Assembly: GCA_036521995.1 (NCBI GenBank)
Contig: DATDGR010000090.1
Location: forward strand, 1 to 37,413
Direction: 5' to 3'
DNA from: Gp13-AA77 sp036521995
Lineage (GTDB): Bacteria; Acidobacteriota; Terriglobia; UBA7540
Length of the DNA: 37,413 nucleotides
The notes under the pieces were generated by a model, which was not told where the DNA came from, did not search any database, and saw only the letters and a list, made by a program, of their open reading frames with translations. Shown piece by piece: positions 25,626 through 33,468 of the stretch (position 1 is the stretch's first letter; every line of letters begins with the position of its first letter). The translations under genes and the position numbers were made by a program.

Positions 25626-26996
25626 ATGAGCGCCGCCACCGAAAGATCTCTGCCCCACAATCTGGAGGCCGAACGCGCCTTGCTCGGCTCCATTCTGCTC
25701 GACAACGGCGCCCTCAACGTGGTGTCCGGCACCGTCGGGCCCGACGACCTTTTCGCCGACTCTCACCGCCTGATCTTCCAGCAGATCGTCGGTCTGTGTG
25801 AAAAAAACCAGACCGTGGACGTGGTCACCCTGGCCGAAGAGCTCAACAAGGCTGGAACGCTGGAGAAAAGCGGAGGCGTAGCCTACCTGGCTGGCTTAAG
25901 CGACGGCATTCCGATGGGGGACTACTCCTTCGTCGGCAACTACGCCCGCATCATCAAGCAGAAGGCCATCCTGCGCCGGCTGATCAACGCTTCCAGCAAC
26001 GTCATGAGCCGCGCTTTCGAGGCCTCCGAGGATCCCGAAGTCCTCATCGACGACGCTCAGCGGCAGATCTACGAGATCGCCGGCGACAAGATCCAATCCG
26101 GATTCTTCGGGGTGAAGGACATCGTCAAGTCGAGCTTCGGCACCATCGATGTGCTCTTCGACCGGGGCCAGCGCGTCACGGGCGTGGAAACGGGTTTCAC
26201 CGATCTCGACAGCATGACTTCGGGCTTGCAGCCGGGCGAGCTCATCATCATTGCGGCGCGGCCGTCGCTCGGCAAAACGGCACTGGCCATGAACATCGCG
26301 GCCTACGCCGCCACCCACGGGAAAGTGGTGGGCATGTTCTCCCTCGAGATGAGCAAGGAGTCGCTGCTGATCCGGCTGCTGTGCTCCGAAGCCCGCGTGG
26401 ACAGCCACAAGCTCCGCACCGGCTTTTCCAGCAAAGAGGACTGGGGCAAAATATCGCGCGCGCTCGGACGCCTGGCGGAGGCGCCGCTGTTTATCGAAGA
26501 CGCGCCTTCTCTCAGCGTGCTCCAGATCCGCGCCAAGGCCCGCCAGCTCAAGAGCGAACGCGGCCTGGACCTGTTGATCGTCGATTACCTCCAACTGGCC
26601 ACCGGCCATGGGCGCTTTGAGAACCGCACCCAGGAAGTCAGCTACATCTCGCGCAGCCTGAAAGCCATCGCCAAGGAACTGAGTATTCCCGTGCTGGCGC
26701 TGTCCCAGCTGAGCCGCGCCCCTGAGCAGCACGGCGGCGGCGAGCCGCAACTCCACCACCTGCGCGAATCGGGCTCCATCGAGCAGGACGCCGACGTGGT
26801 GATCTTCATCCACCGGCAAAAGCGGCCGGCGGCTGACGACGAGGAGTCCGATGCGGACGCGGGCGTTGAAACCAAGTTGGTGATCGGCAAGCAACGGAAC
26901 GGTCCCACCGGCGATGTGAACGTCGTCTTTCAGAAGCGCTTTGTTCGTTTTGAGAATGGGCCGCTGGAGCGGGAGCCGGAAGGCGGAGAGTACTGA
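25626..26996 (+). CDS. dnaB: replicative DNA helicase DnaB
   Basis: This 456-residue protein is the hexameric helicase that unwinds DNA at the fork. It has the N-terminal primase-interacting domain (NLEAERALLGSILLD, about 12-110), the linker, and the RecA-like domain with Walker A ARPSLGKTAL (211-220), Walker B LLIVDYLQL and the ALSQLSRAPE and ESGSIEQDADVV motifs. The length is standard and no intein is present. In many bacteria dnaB follows rpsF-rpsR-rplI; here it is about 6.5 kb away and divergent. The leader appears to be very short. Confidence 0.97.
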   Translation: MSAATERSLPHNLEAERALLGSILLDNGALNVVSGTVGPDDLFADSHRLIFQQIVGLCEKNQTVDVVTLAEELNKAGTLEKSGGVAYLAGLSDGIPMGDYSFVGNYARIIKQKAILRRLINASSNVMSRAFEASEDPEVLIDDAQRQIYEIAGDKIQSGFFGVKDIVKSSFGTIDVLFDRGQRVTGVETGFTDLDSMTSGLQPGELIIIAARPSLGKTALAMNIAAYAATHGKVVGMFSLEMSKESLLIRLLCSEARVDSHKLRTGFSSKEDWGKISRALGRLAEAPLFIEDAPSLSVLQIRAKARQLKSERGLDLLIVDYLQLATGHGRFENRTQEVSYISRSLKAIAKELSIPVLALSQLSRAPEQHGGGEPQLHHLRESGSIEQDADVVIFIHRQKRPAADDEESDADAGVETKLVIGKQRNGPTGDVNVVFQKRFVRFENGPLEREPEGGEY

Positions 26997-27010
26997 AAAG
27001 AGGGGATTCC

Positions 27011-27341
27011 GCGATTCTACCTCGCTGTACACCTTCACGGGCGCGGCGGACGGCTGGGCACCCTATGCCAGCCTGATCCGGGACCCGGCCGGCAATCTTT
27101 ACAGCACCACCCAATATGGCGGCAACAACAGCAGCCCATGCCCCTCGGGCTCGTTTGGCTGCGGGGTGGTCTTCAAACTCGCTCCGTCGGTAAACGAGAC
27201 GGTGCTGTACACCTTCACCGGCGGAGCCGATGGATACTGGCCGATCGCAGGCCTGTCGCTGGTCCAAGGCTCTTTGTACGGCACGGCCTTTGAGGGCGGA
27301 CCTTTCGGTTACGGCGTCGTGTCAAGATCACGCTAAAGTGA
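27011..27341 (+). pseudogene. relic of a GloVer tandem-repeat protein
   Basis: The frame just after dnaB encodes about 1.5-2 repeats of the type LYTFTGxADGxxPxAxL...GNLYSTTxYGG, CGVVFKLAPS, which matches the 'choice-of-anchor tandem repeat GloVer-containing' family common in Acidobacteriota. There is no start codon or signal peptide of its own, and the first part of the gene is missing. Near 27322 one T appears lost: GTCGTG-TCAAG would read VVFKIT with one more base, ending at a TGA at 27339-27341. As it stands the frame ends in VVSRSR. It is a truncated, frameshifted fragment brought in or left after dnaB. Confidence 0.7.
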
Positions 27342-27696
27342 GGGGGGCAGTGAGTTGGGTCGAACGTCGGCTGCCGCGGGAGCGAGCGCAACGCGGCCCG
27401 CAGATGCTCGCGGTTAGTTGGCGAGAGATGATTTTCGCCTCAGACGGCCCGTCTCGGGAAGATTAGCACTTCTTGATCCGCGAACTCCTTGGAGCGCGAT
27501 GCCGGATCACCGTGGCGGAGTATCTTTGACCTGACACGAGACCGCCGTTCGACCACGTTCGGTGTTCTCCGGGGGTGTCTGTGACAAACCGTGTCCGCAA
27601 ATTACACGTGGAAAATCACTTAAGAACGGCTTCCATCGCTAAGAGCTTCTGTTATAAATAGCGCAGTGTGACAGAAAATACGCCGGTCTCTGGACC
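27342..27696. other. non-coding stretch after the GloVer relic
   Basis: I see no supported gene in these 355 bp. The frames are short and unlike known proteins. TTATAAATA near 27652 is AT-rich but leads to no plus-strand gene. Confidence 0.35.
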
Positions 27697-27729
27697 ATTT
27701 CGGAATAATCAGCGGCAGAACTCCGAAAT
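27697..27729 (-). terminator. possible hairpin after the M56 peptidase gene
   Basis: ATTTCGGA (27697-27704) and TCCGAAAT (27722-27729) form a perfect 8-bp stem with a 17-base loop, 8 bp past the stop codon of the gene at 27738. No T-run follows, so it may act in RNA stability or as a weak terminator. Confidence 0.3.
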
Positions 27730-27737
27730 CCTCCTTG

Positions 27738-29489
27738 CTAGTTCGCGGGCAGTCTCTCGATATGCTCGACGTGGAACATTTCCACCGTTCCCTTCTCCGA
27801 TTCTAGATTCAATCCGAGTTGTTCCTGGAGCGCTGTGAATAGCGAAGGGCCTCGAGGATCAGGTGCCGGCGCTCCATAGCCTTCTGGCACCCCCATCTCC
27901 TTGAACATCGCGACCTGGTTTGCGTCCGGCTGCCATTCAAGTTTTAGATCGTATGTTCCCGTCAAATCCGTCTTGTCAATGACTGCTCGGCCGAGAAAGT
28001 CAGAAAGTTCATTGGCGAGGCCCGTGAGTTTAGCGTTCTGCGCTATCAACAAACCACGGCGTAAGATTACTATCGACCGTCGGCCATGGCTGGAACTGCC
28101 TAAATTTTTGGTTCGATTAACTGCATTCTGTATAAAAGGATCGCCCATATCCGGGTCAGAGTCGTGCACTTCCTTAAGCCTTGGTCCATCCTTCGCGGTG
28201 GTAAGCGCGTAGACCGAAGCCTCTTGCGTGTCACGTCGCATGACAAGATGGAATCTTTCGGCCAACAAGGATTGGAGCATCAGATTAAGCTGGTCCGGTT
28301 TCGCGGAACTTTCCGGCTTGGCGACGATGTCAAACAGATCGGATTTCATCCAGTCCGGGCCGCCCGAAATTTGGTGGCCCTTGATCGCGTACGCGTATTG
28401 GATCAGCTGGTTCACAGTCATGTTAGCTGCGGTCAATTCGCCGTCGGGCTGAACGTCGAACCACCGGCGGTGATCCGTCGAGTTACTGGGCTTGATGGAT
28501 GCCACGGCGAACCGCGGCTGCCCAACCGTGGATTGCGCTTGGCTGTCCTCTACCATGAGTGAGCCAATTGCTATTGGAGCGATCATCGCTACGCTTCCAC
28601 CAACAGCCAGCAACAGCTTTCTGGCGAGCGTCAAGTTTTGTCCGATGTGCTGCGCCAGGATGTTATGAACTCGTTTCTTCAGATCTGAACTGGTTATTCC
28701 AGAAACACAAATAATCGGCGACTCCAAGTAATGCTTGCAAACATTGAGGATCGCTTCGGCGTAGACCCGAGGTTCACCACCCATCCGCAAAACATCTTCA
28801 TCGCAGGCTCGCTCTCGCTCCTCTACCAGCCGGCCGCCAATCCACCATATCAATGGATGAAACCAAAAGATCGCCTCAGTTATCATGTGAAGCGCAGCAA
28901 ACAGGTTGTCCCGGCGGCGGACATGGCACAATTCGTGCGCAAGCACGGCCTCTGTTTGCGATGGGGTCAGGGATTTGAGGATATCAACGGGCAAGAGCAG
29001 GATGGGTCTCCACAACCCGATCACACCTGGTTCCAGCAAGCCCGGACAAGATCGGACCTCAACTGTCGCCGGAATGTCAATTGGAGTGCTGGAACGCACA
29101 GCGGCGCGGATGCGCAGCCACCCGCGAAACCGTATCAGCACTAAGACCGCAAATCCACACGCCCACACGCCAAGCACCGCTATTGGGATCCAATCAACCG
29201 CGCTTTGAGTATGGGGTGCCAACGACAGCGTATTGGGAAACGGCTGGGTGATTTGCACCATGGCTAACGAAACATCTTGTGTCGTGATGCTCTTTGCTGA
29301 CGAAGGCCACTCCAGGTGGTTGCCGAGACTCATTAACAGGGAGAAAGGGAGTAAGAACTTGAGGGACGCGCTGAGCCACAACCAATATCGGATCTGAGCG
29401 CGATTCTTGCGGAACGCGATTGTAAACAGTCCTGCCGCGATGGCAAATACTGTTGATTGCCAGAGATGATTGATCCATGGGCTGATCAT
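27738..29489 (-). CDS. BlaR1-like M56 peptidase fused to a TIGR03435 domain
   Basis: This 583-residue protein starts with four membrane segments typical of the BlaR1/MecR1 family (first at about 10-25) and carries the zinc peptidase site AVLAHELCHVRRRDN (HELCH, 185-189) with the second Glu in EERERACDED (about 223-232). After another membrane helix (about 290-310) the usual penicillin-binding sensor is absent; residues about 325-580 form instead a TIGR03435 domain (FAVASIKPS at the start, VIDKTDLTGTYDLKLEW, FTALQEQLGLNLESEKG at the end). Known relatives cleave the BlaI-type repressor on sensing a signal; what the TIGR03435 domain senses is unknown. The start overlaps the blaI-like stop as ATGA. 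Confidence 0.9.
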   Translation of the reverse strand: MISPWINHLWQSTVFAIAAGLFTIAFRKNRAQIRYWLWLSASLKFLLPFSLLMSLGNHLEWPSSAKSITTQDVSLAMVQITQPFPNTLSLAPHTQSAVDWIPIAVLGVWACGFAVLVLIRFRGWLRIRAAVRSSTPIDIPATVEVRSCPGLLEPGVIGLWRPILLLPVDILKSLTPSQTEAVLAHELCHVRRRDNLFAALHMITEAIFWFHPLIWWIGGRLVEERERACDEDVLRMGGEPRVYAEAILNVCKHYLESPIICVSGITSSDLKKRVHNILAQHIGQNLTLARKLLLAVGGSVAMIAPIAIGSLMVEDSQAQSTVGQPRFAVASIKPSNSTDHRRWFDVQPDGELTAANMTVNQLIQYAYAIKGHQISGGPDWMKSDLFDIVAKPESSAKPDQLNLMLQSLLAERFHLVMRRDTQEASVYALTTAKDGPRLKEVHDSDPDMGDPFIQNAVNRTKNLGSSSHGRRSIVILRRGLLIAQNAKLTGLANELSDFLGRAVIDKTDLTGTYDLKLEWQPDANQVAMFKEMGVPEGYGAPAPDPRGPSLFTALQEQLGLNLESEKGTVEMFHVEHIERLPAN

Positions 29490-29887
29490 TTCGATTCACC
29501 CCTCCCTTTCATTTTTCGTTGCAGCTCCAAATTCTTGATCGTCTTCTCCAACTCGCGAACATCGTCTAGTGTCAGCTTTCCAGCTTCGGCCAACTGCGCC
29601 ATCATGGGTTGTGCCCGCCCTCCGAAGAAACTCAGAATCTCGTCGAGGAGCCGGTGGCGTGCCACGTCTCTGGGCACGGTCGGCTCAAAAATATGGGCGT
29701 TGCTGATCTTCCGGACTCGGCGCACTGCTTTCTTCCGCTCCAACCGGTACACGGTGGTCTGGACAGTGGTGTAAGCAGGCCGGGGCGCCGGAAAAGACTC
29801 CTGGATCTCCCGAATGGATGCCTTCCCCTGGGTCCACAGGACTTCGAGGATTTGGAGTTCGAGCTTGGTTAATTTTTGTCGGGCCAT
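29486..29887 (-). CDS. BlaI/MecI/CopY-family transcriptional repressor
   Basis: This 133-residue protein has the winged-helix layout of BlaI: LTKLELQILEVLWTQGKASI at the start, a recognition helix region AYTTVQTTVYRLERKKAVRR (about 38-57) and a C-terminal dimerisation helix pair. In this family the repressor is cleaved by the partner M56 peptidase, which is encoded immediately downstream with a 4-bp overlap. A strong GGAGG site precedes the ATG, and a palindromic operator covers the promoter. The regulated genes may be only this pair. Confidence 0.93.
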   Translation of the reverse strand: MARQKLTKLELQILEVLWTQGKASIREIQESFPAPRPAYTTVQTTVYRLERKKAVRRVRKISNAHIFEPTVPRDVARHRLLDEILSFFGGRAQPMMAQLAEAGKLTLDDVRELEKTIKNLELQRKMKGRGESK

Positions 29888-29914
29888 GTGCCTCCTACTA
29901 TGCTCCGTCTAAAA

Positions 29915-29939
29915 CTACTACATGATAGTAGATTGTCAA
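29915..29939 (-). promoter_or_regulatory. promoter and operator of the BlaI-type pair
   Basis: On the minus strand a perfect -35 TTGACA (29934-29939) is followed directly by the palindrome CTACTA-N5-TAGTAG (29915-29931), which fills the space to the -10. Half-site CTACTA recurs at 29895-29900, next to the ribosome site. BlaI/MecI operators have the same TACTA...TAGTA form, so self-repression is very likely. Confidence 0.7.
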
Positions 29940-30406
29940 GAGAAATCTTTTGCGACCTTGGAGGGCGATGGGTAGCCCGCTCGAAAGCTGGTCTACACAC
30001 TCGCGGATTACTCCTGCCTAGTCGGCCACTGCGAGAGTGAAGACAGCGGCCAAGAAGCGGTAACCGTCATCGGGCAGGGCGGCACCAACCGCCCCGCGCA
30101 GTCCTTTGTGCTCATTGGAAGAGGGAACAGTTCTCGTCAGAATGCGGGCTGGCGATTCACCCCGCCCAAAGAACTCGCGACAGGCCGTGAGGCGCACGTC
30201 CATAGGACTGCCGTGCGCTCGCACAATCCGGTCGGGACTTCTGCCTTAAGAAGATCCTGCCTGCCCTTACCAGAGTTCAAAGGTGGGGGTATGATGTTGG
30301 GTTCTTATCGGTCACGCGCCCCGGTGCGAAACGTGGAAGGACACCCGAATCTCGGTCGTGCGAGGTCGGCTCTTGTCAATGTCGCCCACTCAATCGCCAA
30401 AGAGCG
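29940..30406. other. unassigned stretch between the BlaI operator and an inverted-repeat element
   Basis: No frame in these 467 bp resembles a protein I know, and none has a convincing start. The base composition is like the surroundings. It may be the remains of a lost gene or a structured RNA; I cannot support either. Confidence 0.3.
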
Positions 30407-30605
30407 GGTAGCCACGGAACGCTTCTGTGCCGTGGGCCTTCACGTAACGAAGCGGATGCCAAGATGAGGAATTCCGCACGTCGTCGACTGCGTGTCTCGG
30501 CCCCGATATTCTTTATGACGGTCGATCTGCGCCGCATCATCGCTCCCGTCTCGGCTCGGAATGCGCGGGAAAAGCCCACGGCACACAAACCGTGCCGTGG
30601 CTACC
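30407..30605. repeat. 199-bp inverted-repeat (MITE-like) element
   Basis: The left end (30407-30440) and the complement of the right end (30571-30605) share GGTAGCCACGG, then a variable 6-7 bases, then GTGCCGTGGGC. Each end is also a small hairpin on its own: CCACGGCAC/GTGCCGTGG at 30576-30600 is a perfect 9-bp stem with a 7-base loop. The interior has no gene. There is no clear target-site duplication. Confidence 0.65.
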
Positions 30606-30639
30606 AACTTGGGGTCCTCTAAGCTTCGACATCTCGCGC

Positions 30640-30945
30640 TCATGCCGCCCTTCGAGGGCTCACTTGCCTGCGGATCACTCGTCCGTTAGAATTCTCAGCC
30701 AGCCTCAAGTTGTAAATCGACTGGAGGTTAAGCCAAAACTGTGCGGTAGTGCCAAGATAACGCCCCAACCGGAGCGCGGTATCGGCCGTGATCCCGCGCC
30801 GGCCGCGAACAATATCGTTCAGACGCGTCGCGGGAACGTGAAGGTCCTTGGCGAGGGCATTTACACTCATGCCCAAAGGTTGCAGAACGTCGTCCCGAAG
30901 TGTTCGGCCGGGTTGAAACTCGGCCAGAAGTTCAGTTGCAGTCAT
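30640..30945 (-). CDS. higA: HigA-family antitoxin
   Basis: This 101-residue protein is an XRE-type helix-turn-helix antitoxin of the HigA (VapI) group: LRDDVLQPLGMSVNALAKDL, then the recognition helix VPATRLNDIVRGRRGIT, then ADTALRLGRYLGTTAQFWLNLQ. A good AGGAG site lies before the ATG. It normally neutralises HigB and represses the operon. Here the toxin gene, 20 bp upstream, is broken, so HigA may be an orphan regulator. Confidence 0.93.
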   Translation of the reverse strand: MTATELLAEFQPGRTLRDDVLQPLGMSVNALAKDLHVPATRLNDIVRGRRGITADTALRLGRYLGTTAQFWLNLQSIYNLRLAENSNGRVIRRQVSPRRAA

Positions 30946-30965
30946 AGCTCACTCCTAGCTCATTT

Positions 30966-31245
30966 CTAGTGGTAATCCACGATCTCGACGTCGTAGGCGT
31001 CACCCTGCCTCCATTGGAAGCAAATCCGCCACTGATCATTGATGCGAATACTGTACTTTCCCTGCCGGTCTCCGTGAAGCGCCTCCAGCCGATTCCCAGG
31101 CAGGGCCAAGTCCCGCAAGTTTGTTGCGGAATCGATTTGCTGCAGTTTCCTTATTGCTTGCTTGGCAAAAGCTCCGCAAAGCCTTCGAAGGCCGCAGCTC
31201 CCTATAAAGCTGTTCGGCCTCTTTCGAACGGAAGCGCTTGACGAC
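30966..31245 (-). pseudogene. higB: HigB-family toxin gene, frameshifted and lacking a start
   Basis: The C-terminal part is an intact HigB/RelE-fold sequence: KQAIRKLQQIDSATNLRDL, LPGNRLEALHGDRQGKYSIR, INDQWRICFQW and the end DVEIVDYH. The N-terminal part (KRFRSKEAEQLYRELRPSKA) lies in another frame. A run of four A at 31167-31170 (four T on the coding strand) would join both frames if it were three, giving LRSFAKQAIRKL. No ATG, GTG or TTG lies where the usual Met-Ile start should be (it reads GTC GTC). The frame continuing upstream of the break gives an unrelated N-terminus. HigB is normally a ribosome-dependent mRNA endonuclease. Confidence 0.8.
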
Positions 31246-31421
31246 GTGTGGCCTGTCGCAGTAAACTGATAGATTATTGAATGGATGGTTTTGAACCTCG
31301 GCTCGCCGGGGAGGGCGGGCATGTCATGCGGAACGCGTTCATATACCAGGAACCCGGATCAGGGTACCCCTATATGTTGTGTTTCGCAGGCCGGTCTTAA
31401 AGTGCTCAATTAGAGCTCCGC

Positions 31422-31794
31422 CCAAAGCCAACAAGTTTCTTAGAATCAGTTAGTAAGGAGGACCACTAGAAATTTTGGCATCATTTTGAGACCATTGGAT
31501 CATGTCGAAGCGATTTGCAATCAGTGGATTGAAGTCAAAATAACGCCAGATTGACACCCCCCGGGGGCCCCCTTATCCAAAGCCAAGAAGTCATTTATTA
31601 TCAACAAAACATGGCCAAAAAGGGGGCTAGACCAAAGCCAAGCAAGTCCTTTATCATCAACAAAATAGAGGCTACACCCAAAGCCAAATTTCGGGCAACG
31701 GTCGCCGGCTTCAAATGAATAAACCCTTTGCAATCAGCGAGGTGATGAGAGCGGGGAAAAGCCAAAAGCCACCCCAAAGCCACCAAATCGGTCC
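31422..31794 (-). repeat. cluster of degenerate direct repeats
   Basis: Units share CCAAAGCC followed by a TTTATNATCAACAAAA-like tract. The best pair is 31577-31611 and 31632-31667 (about 31 of 36 positions including one gap). Shorter units start at 31422, 31678 and 31774, and two TTTGCAATCAG units lie at 31514-31524 and 31727-31737. On the minus strand the consensus resembles TGATNNNAAA, then CTT, then TTGGCTTTGG. Spacing varies (46-155 bp), so it is not a CRISPR array. Confidence 0.65.
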
Positions 31795-31841
31795 ACTATC
31801 CCTTGTGGTGTGCAAAGTTTATGTTGACGCTTCGGTGCAGC

Positions 31842-33266
31842 TCAAGCGACCGTGGAACGCTGGTAAAGGAACTGAAAGAACTCTTTCCCTTCACGCAGTC
31901 GCCGGATCATCATCTGACGGCTCTGCAGCATCTCGCCCAGCATTTCGGCGATCTTGCGGGGCCGGAAATAGAAGCGCCGGTAAAGGGTCTCGAGCGCTTG
32001 AAAGATCTCACTATGAGACAGTTTGGGATAATGCAGCGGAGCTATTTGCAGCCCGTGGGCGTCCACCCATTCGGCCCGTTCCTGGTCGAGCCAGCCATTC
32101 TCGAGCGCCTGCCTATAGAGCTCGGTGCCCGGGTACGGCGCTGCCAGTGAAACCTGGATGGTATGCGGATTGGTCTCGAGGGCGAAGCGGATGGTCTCCT
32201 GCAGAGTCTCAGGGGTCTCGCCCGGCAAGCCCACAATGAAGGTGCCATGGATGGTGATGCCAAGATCGTGGCAATCGCGAGTGAATCGGCGGGCGATATC
32301 AACCCTAATTCCCTTCTTGATGTTGTTGAGGATCTGCTGGTTTCCGCTTTCGTAACCCACCAGCAGCAGCCGCAGGCCGTTCTCTTTCAGGACTTGAAGC
32401 GTCCGGCGCGCCACGTTGGCTTTGGCGTTGCACGACCAGGTGACCCCGAGCTTGCCGAGCCCGCGTGCGATCGCCTCGGCGCGCGGCAGGTCGTCCGTGA
32501 AGGTATCATCGTCGAAAAAGAATTCCCCGACCTGCGGAAAATAACGGTGGGCGAGCGCGATCTCCTCGACAACACTGGCCGGCGTGCGAGTCCGATAACG
32601 GTGGCCCCCGACGGTTTGCGGCCACAGGCAGAAGGTGCATTGGGACCGGCAGCCGCGTCCTGTATAAAGCGAAAGGTAAGGGTGTTTCAGGTAGCCGATG
32701 AAGTAGTCCTCCACGCGCAGATCGCGCTTGTAGACTTCGGTGACGAACGGCAGTTCGTCCATATTCTGCAGCAACGGCCTCGGAGGGTTGTGAATAAGCG
32801 CGCCGGAGGCGGAGCGGAAGGTCAGACCCGCGATTTGAGCGAGCGGACGGCCGTCCGCCACCTCCTTGATGGTAAAGTCGAACTCTTTGCCGCAAACGAA
32901 GTCCACCGCCGGCGACGCCTTCAGGCTGCTTTCTGGACTCACCGCCACGGCGGCGCCCACCAGGCCGATCTTGATTCGGGGATTCGCCTCTCGAAAAGCC
33001 TCGGCCACCTTGAGGTCCGAAGCCAAGGAGGGCGTTGACGTGTGCATCACCAGGAGTTCGTAGCGGGGCGCCAAGGGCAACACGTCTCGAAGACGCAAGC
33101 CCGCCGGGGGCGCGTCGACAAGCTTGCTTCCCGAGACGAGCGCCGCTGGTTGGGCCAGCCAGGTGGGATACCAGAACGACCGCACCTCGCGCCGCGCCTG
33201 GTAGCGCGAGCCCGCCCCGCCGTCGAAGCCTTCAAAGGAGGGCGGGTGCAGGAAGAGAGTCTTCAT
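31842..33266 (-). CDS. hpnJ: hopanoid radical SAM protein HpnJ
   Basis: This 474-residue protein has an N-terminal B12-binding-like domain (about 1-145) and a radical SAM core with the cluster motif CRSQCTFC (C206, C210, C213), the glycine-rich FFFDDDTF, VGYESGNQQIL and HGTFIVGLPGETPET segments. The start KTLFLHPPSFEGFDGGAGSR is characteristic of HpnJ, which contracts the sugar of glucosaminyl-bacteriohopanetetrol to make the cyclitol ether. It is divergent from hpnI, which provides an earlier step. A GGAG site precedes the ATG. Confidence 0.93.
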   Translation of the reverse strand: MKTLFLHPPSFEGFDGGAGSRYQARREVRSFWYPTWLAQPAALVSGSKLVDAPPAGLRLRDVLPLAPRYELLVMHTSTPSLASDLKVAEAFREANPRIKIGLVGAAVAVSPESSLKASPAVDFVCGKEFDFTIKEVADGRPLAQIAGLTFRSASGALIHNPPRPLLQNMDELPFVTEVYKRDLRVEDYFIGYLKHPYLSLYTGRGCRSQCTFCLWPQTVGGHRYRTRTPASVVEEIALAHRYFPQVGEFFFDDDTFTDDLPRAEAIARGLGKLGVTWSCNAKANVARRTLQVLKENGLRLLLVGYESGNQQILNNIKKGIRVDIARRFTRDCHDLGITIHGTFIVGLPGETPETLQETIRFALETNPHTIQVSLAAPYPGTELYRQALENGWLDQERAEWVDAHGLQIAPLHYPKLSHSEIFQALETLYRRFYFRPRKIAEMLGEMLQSRQMMIRRLREGKEFFQFLYQRSTVA

Positions 33267-33468
33267 GGCAAGGTCTCCGTTCGGATCAACCCGGGTACGG
33301 CTGCGAATGGGGCCGCTCCGTCGCGTTGCCGTTTCTAGCGCCCCAAACGGTATACTACGGTCTGACCGGGGCCGGAAGCAAACTTATGGGCAGGAGGGGT
33401 ATTTCCTGCGAACCTTCCCGGGCTGCGGGCCGCGAAGCCAGGCCGCTGGATTCAACAGAGGGATTCCG

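Noticed and set aside
25896..27038. Minus-strand open frame opposite dnaB
   Set aside because: It is a shadow of dnaB; there is no ribosome site or recognisable domain.
30282..30440. Fragment of a group II intron or reverse-transcriptase-associated RNA
   Set aside because: A GTGCG-like word was noticed, but I could find no domain V, no intron ends and no reverse transcriptase.
31422..31794. CRISPR array
   Set aside because: Units are degenerate, spacing ranges from 46 to 155 bp, and no cas genes are nearby.
33265..33468. N-terminal extension of hpnI
   Set aside because: It overlaps the hpnJ start, is Arg/Gly-rich and lacks family likeness; the GTG at 33469 has a ribosome site.
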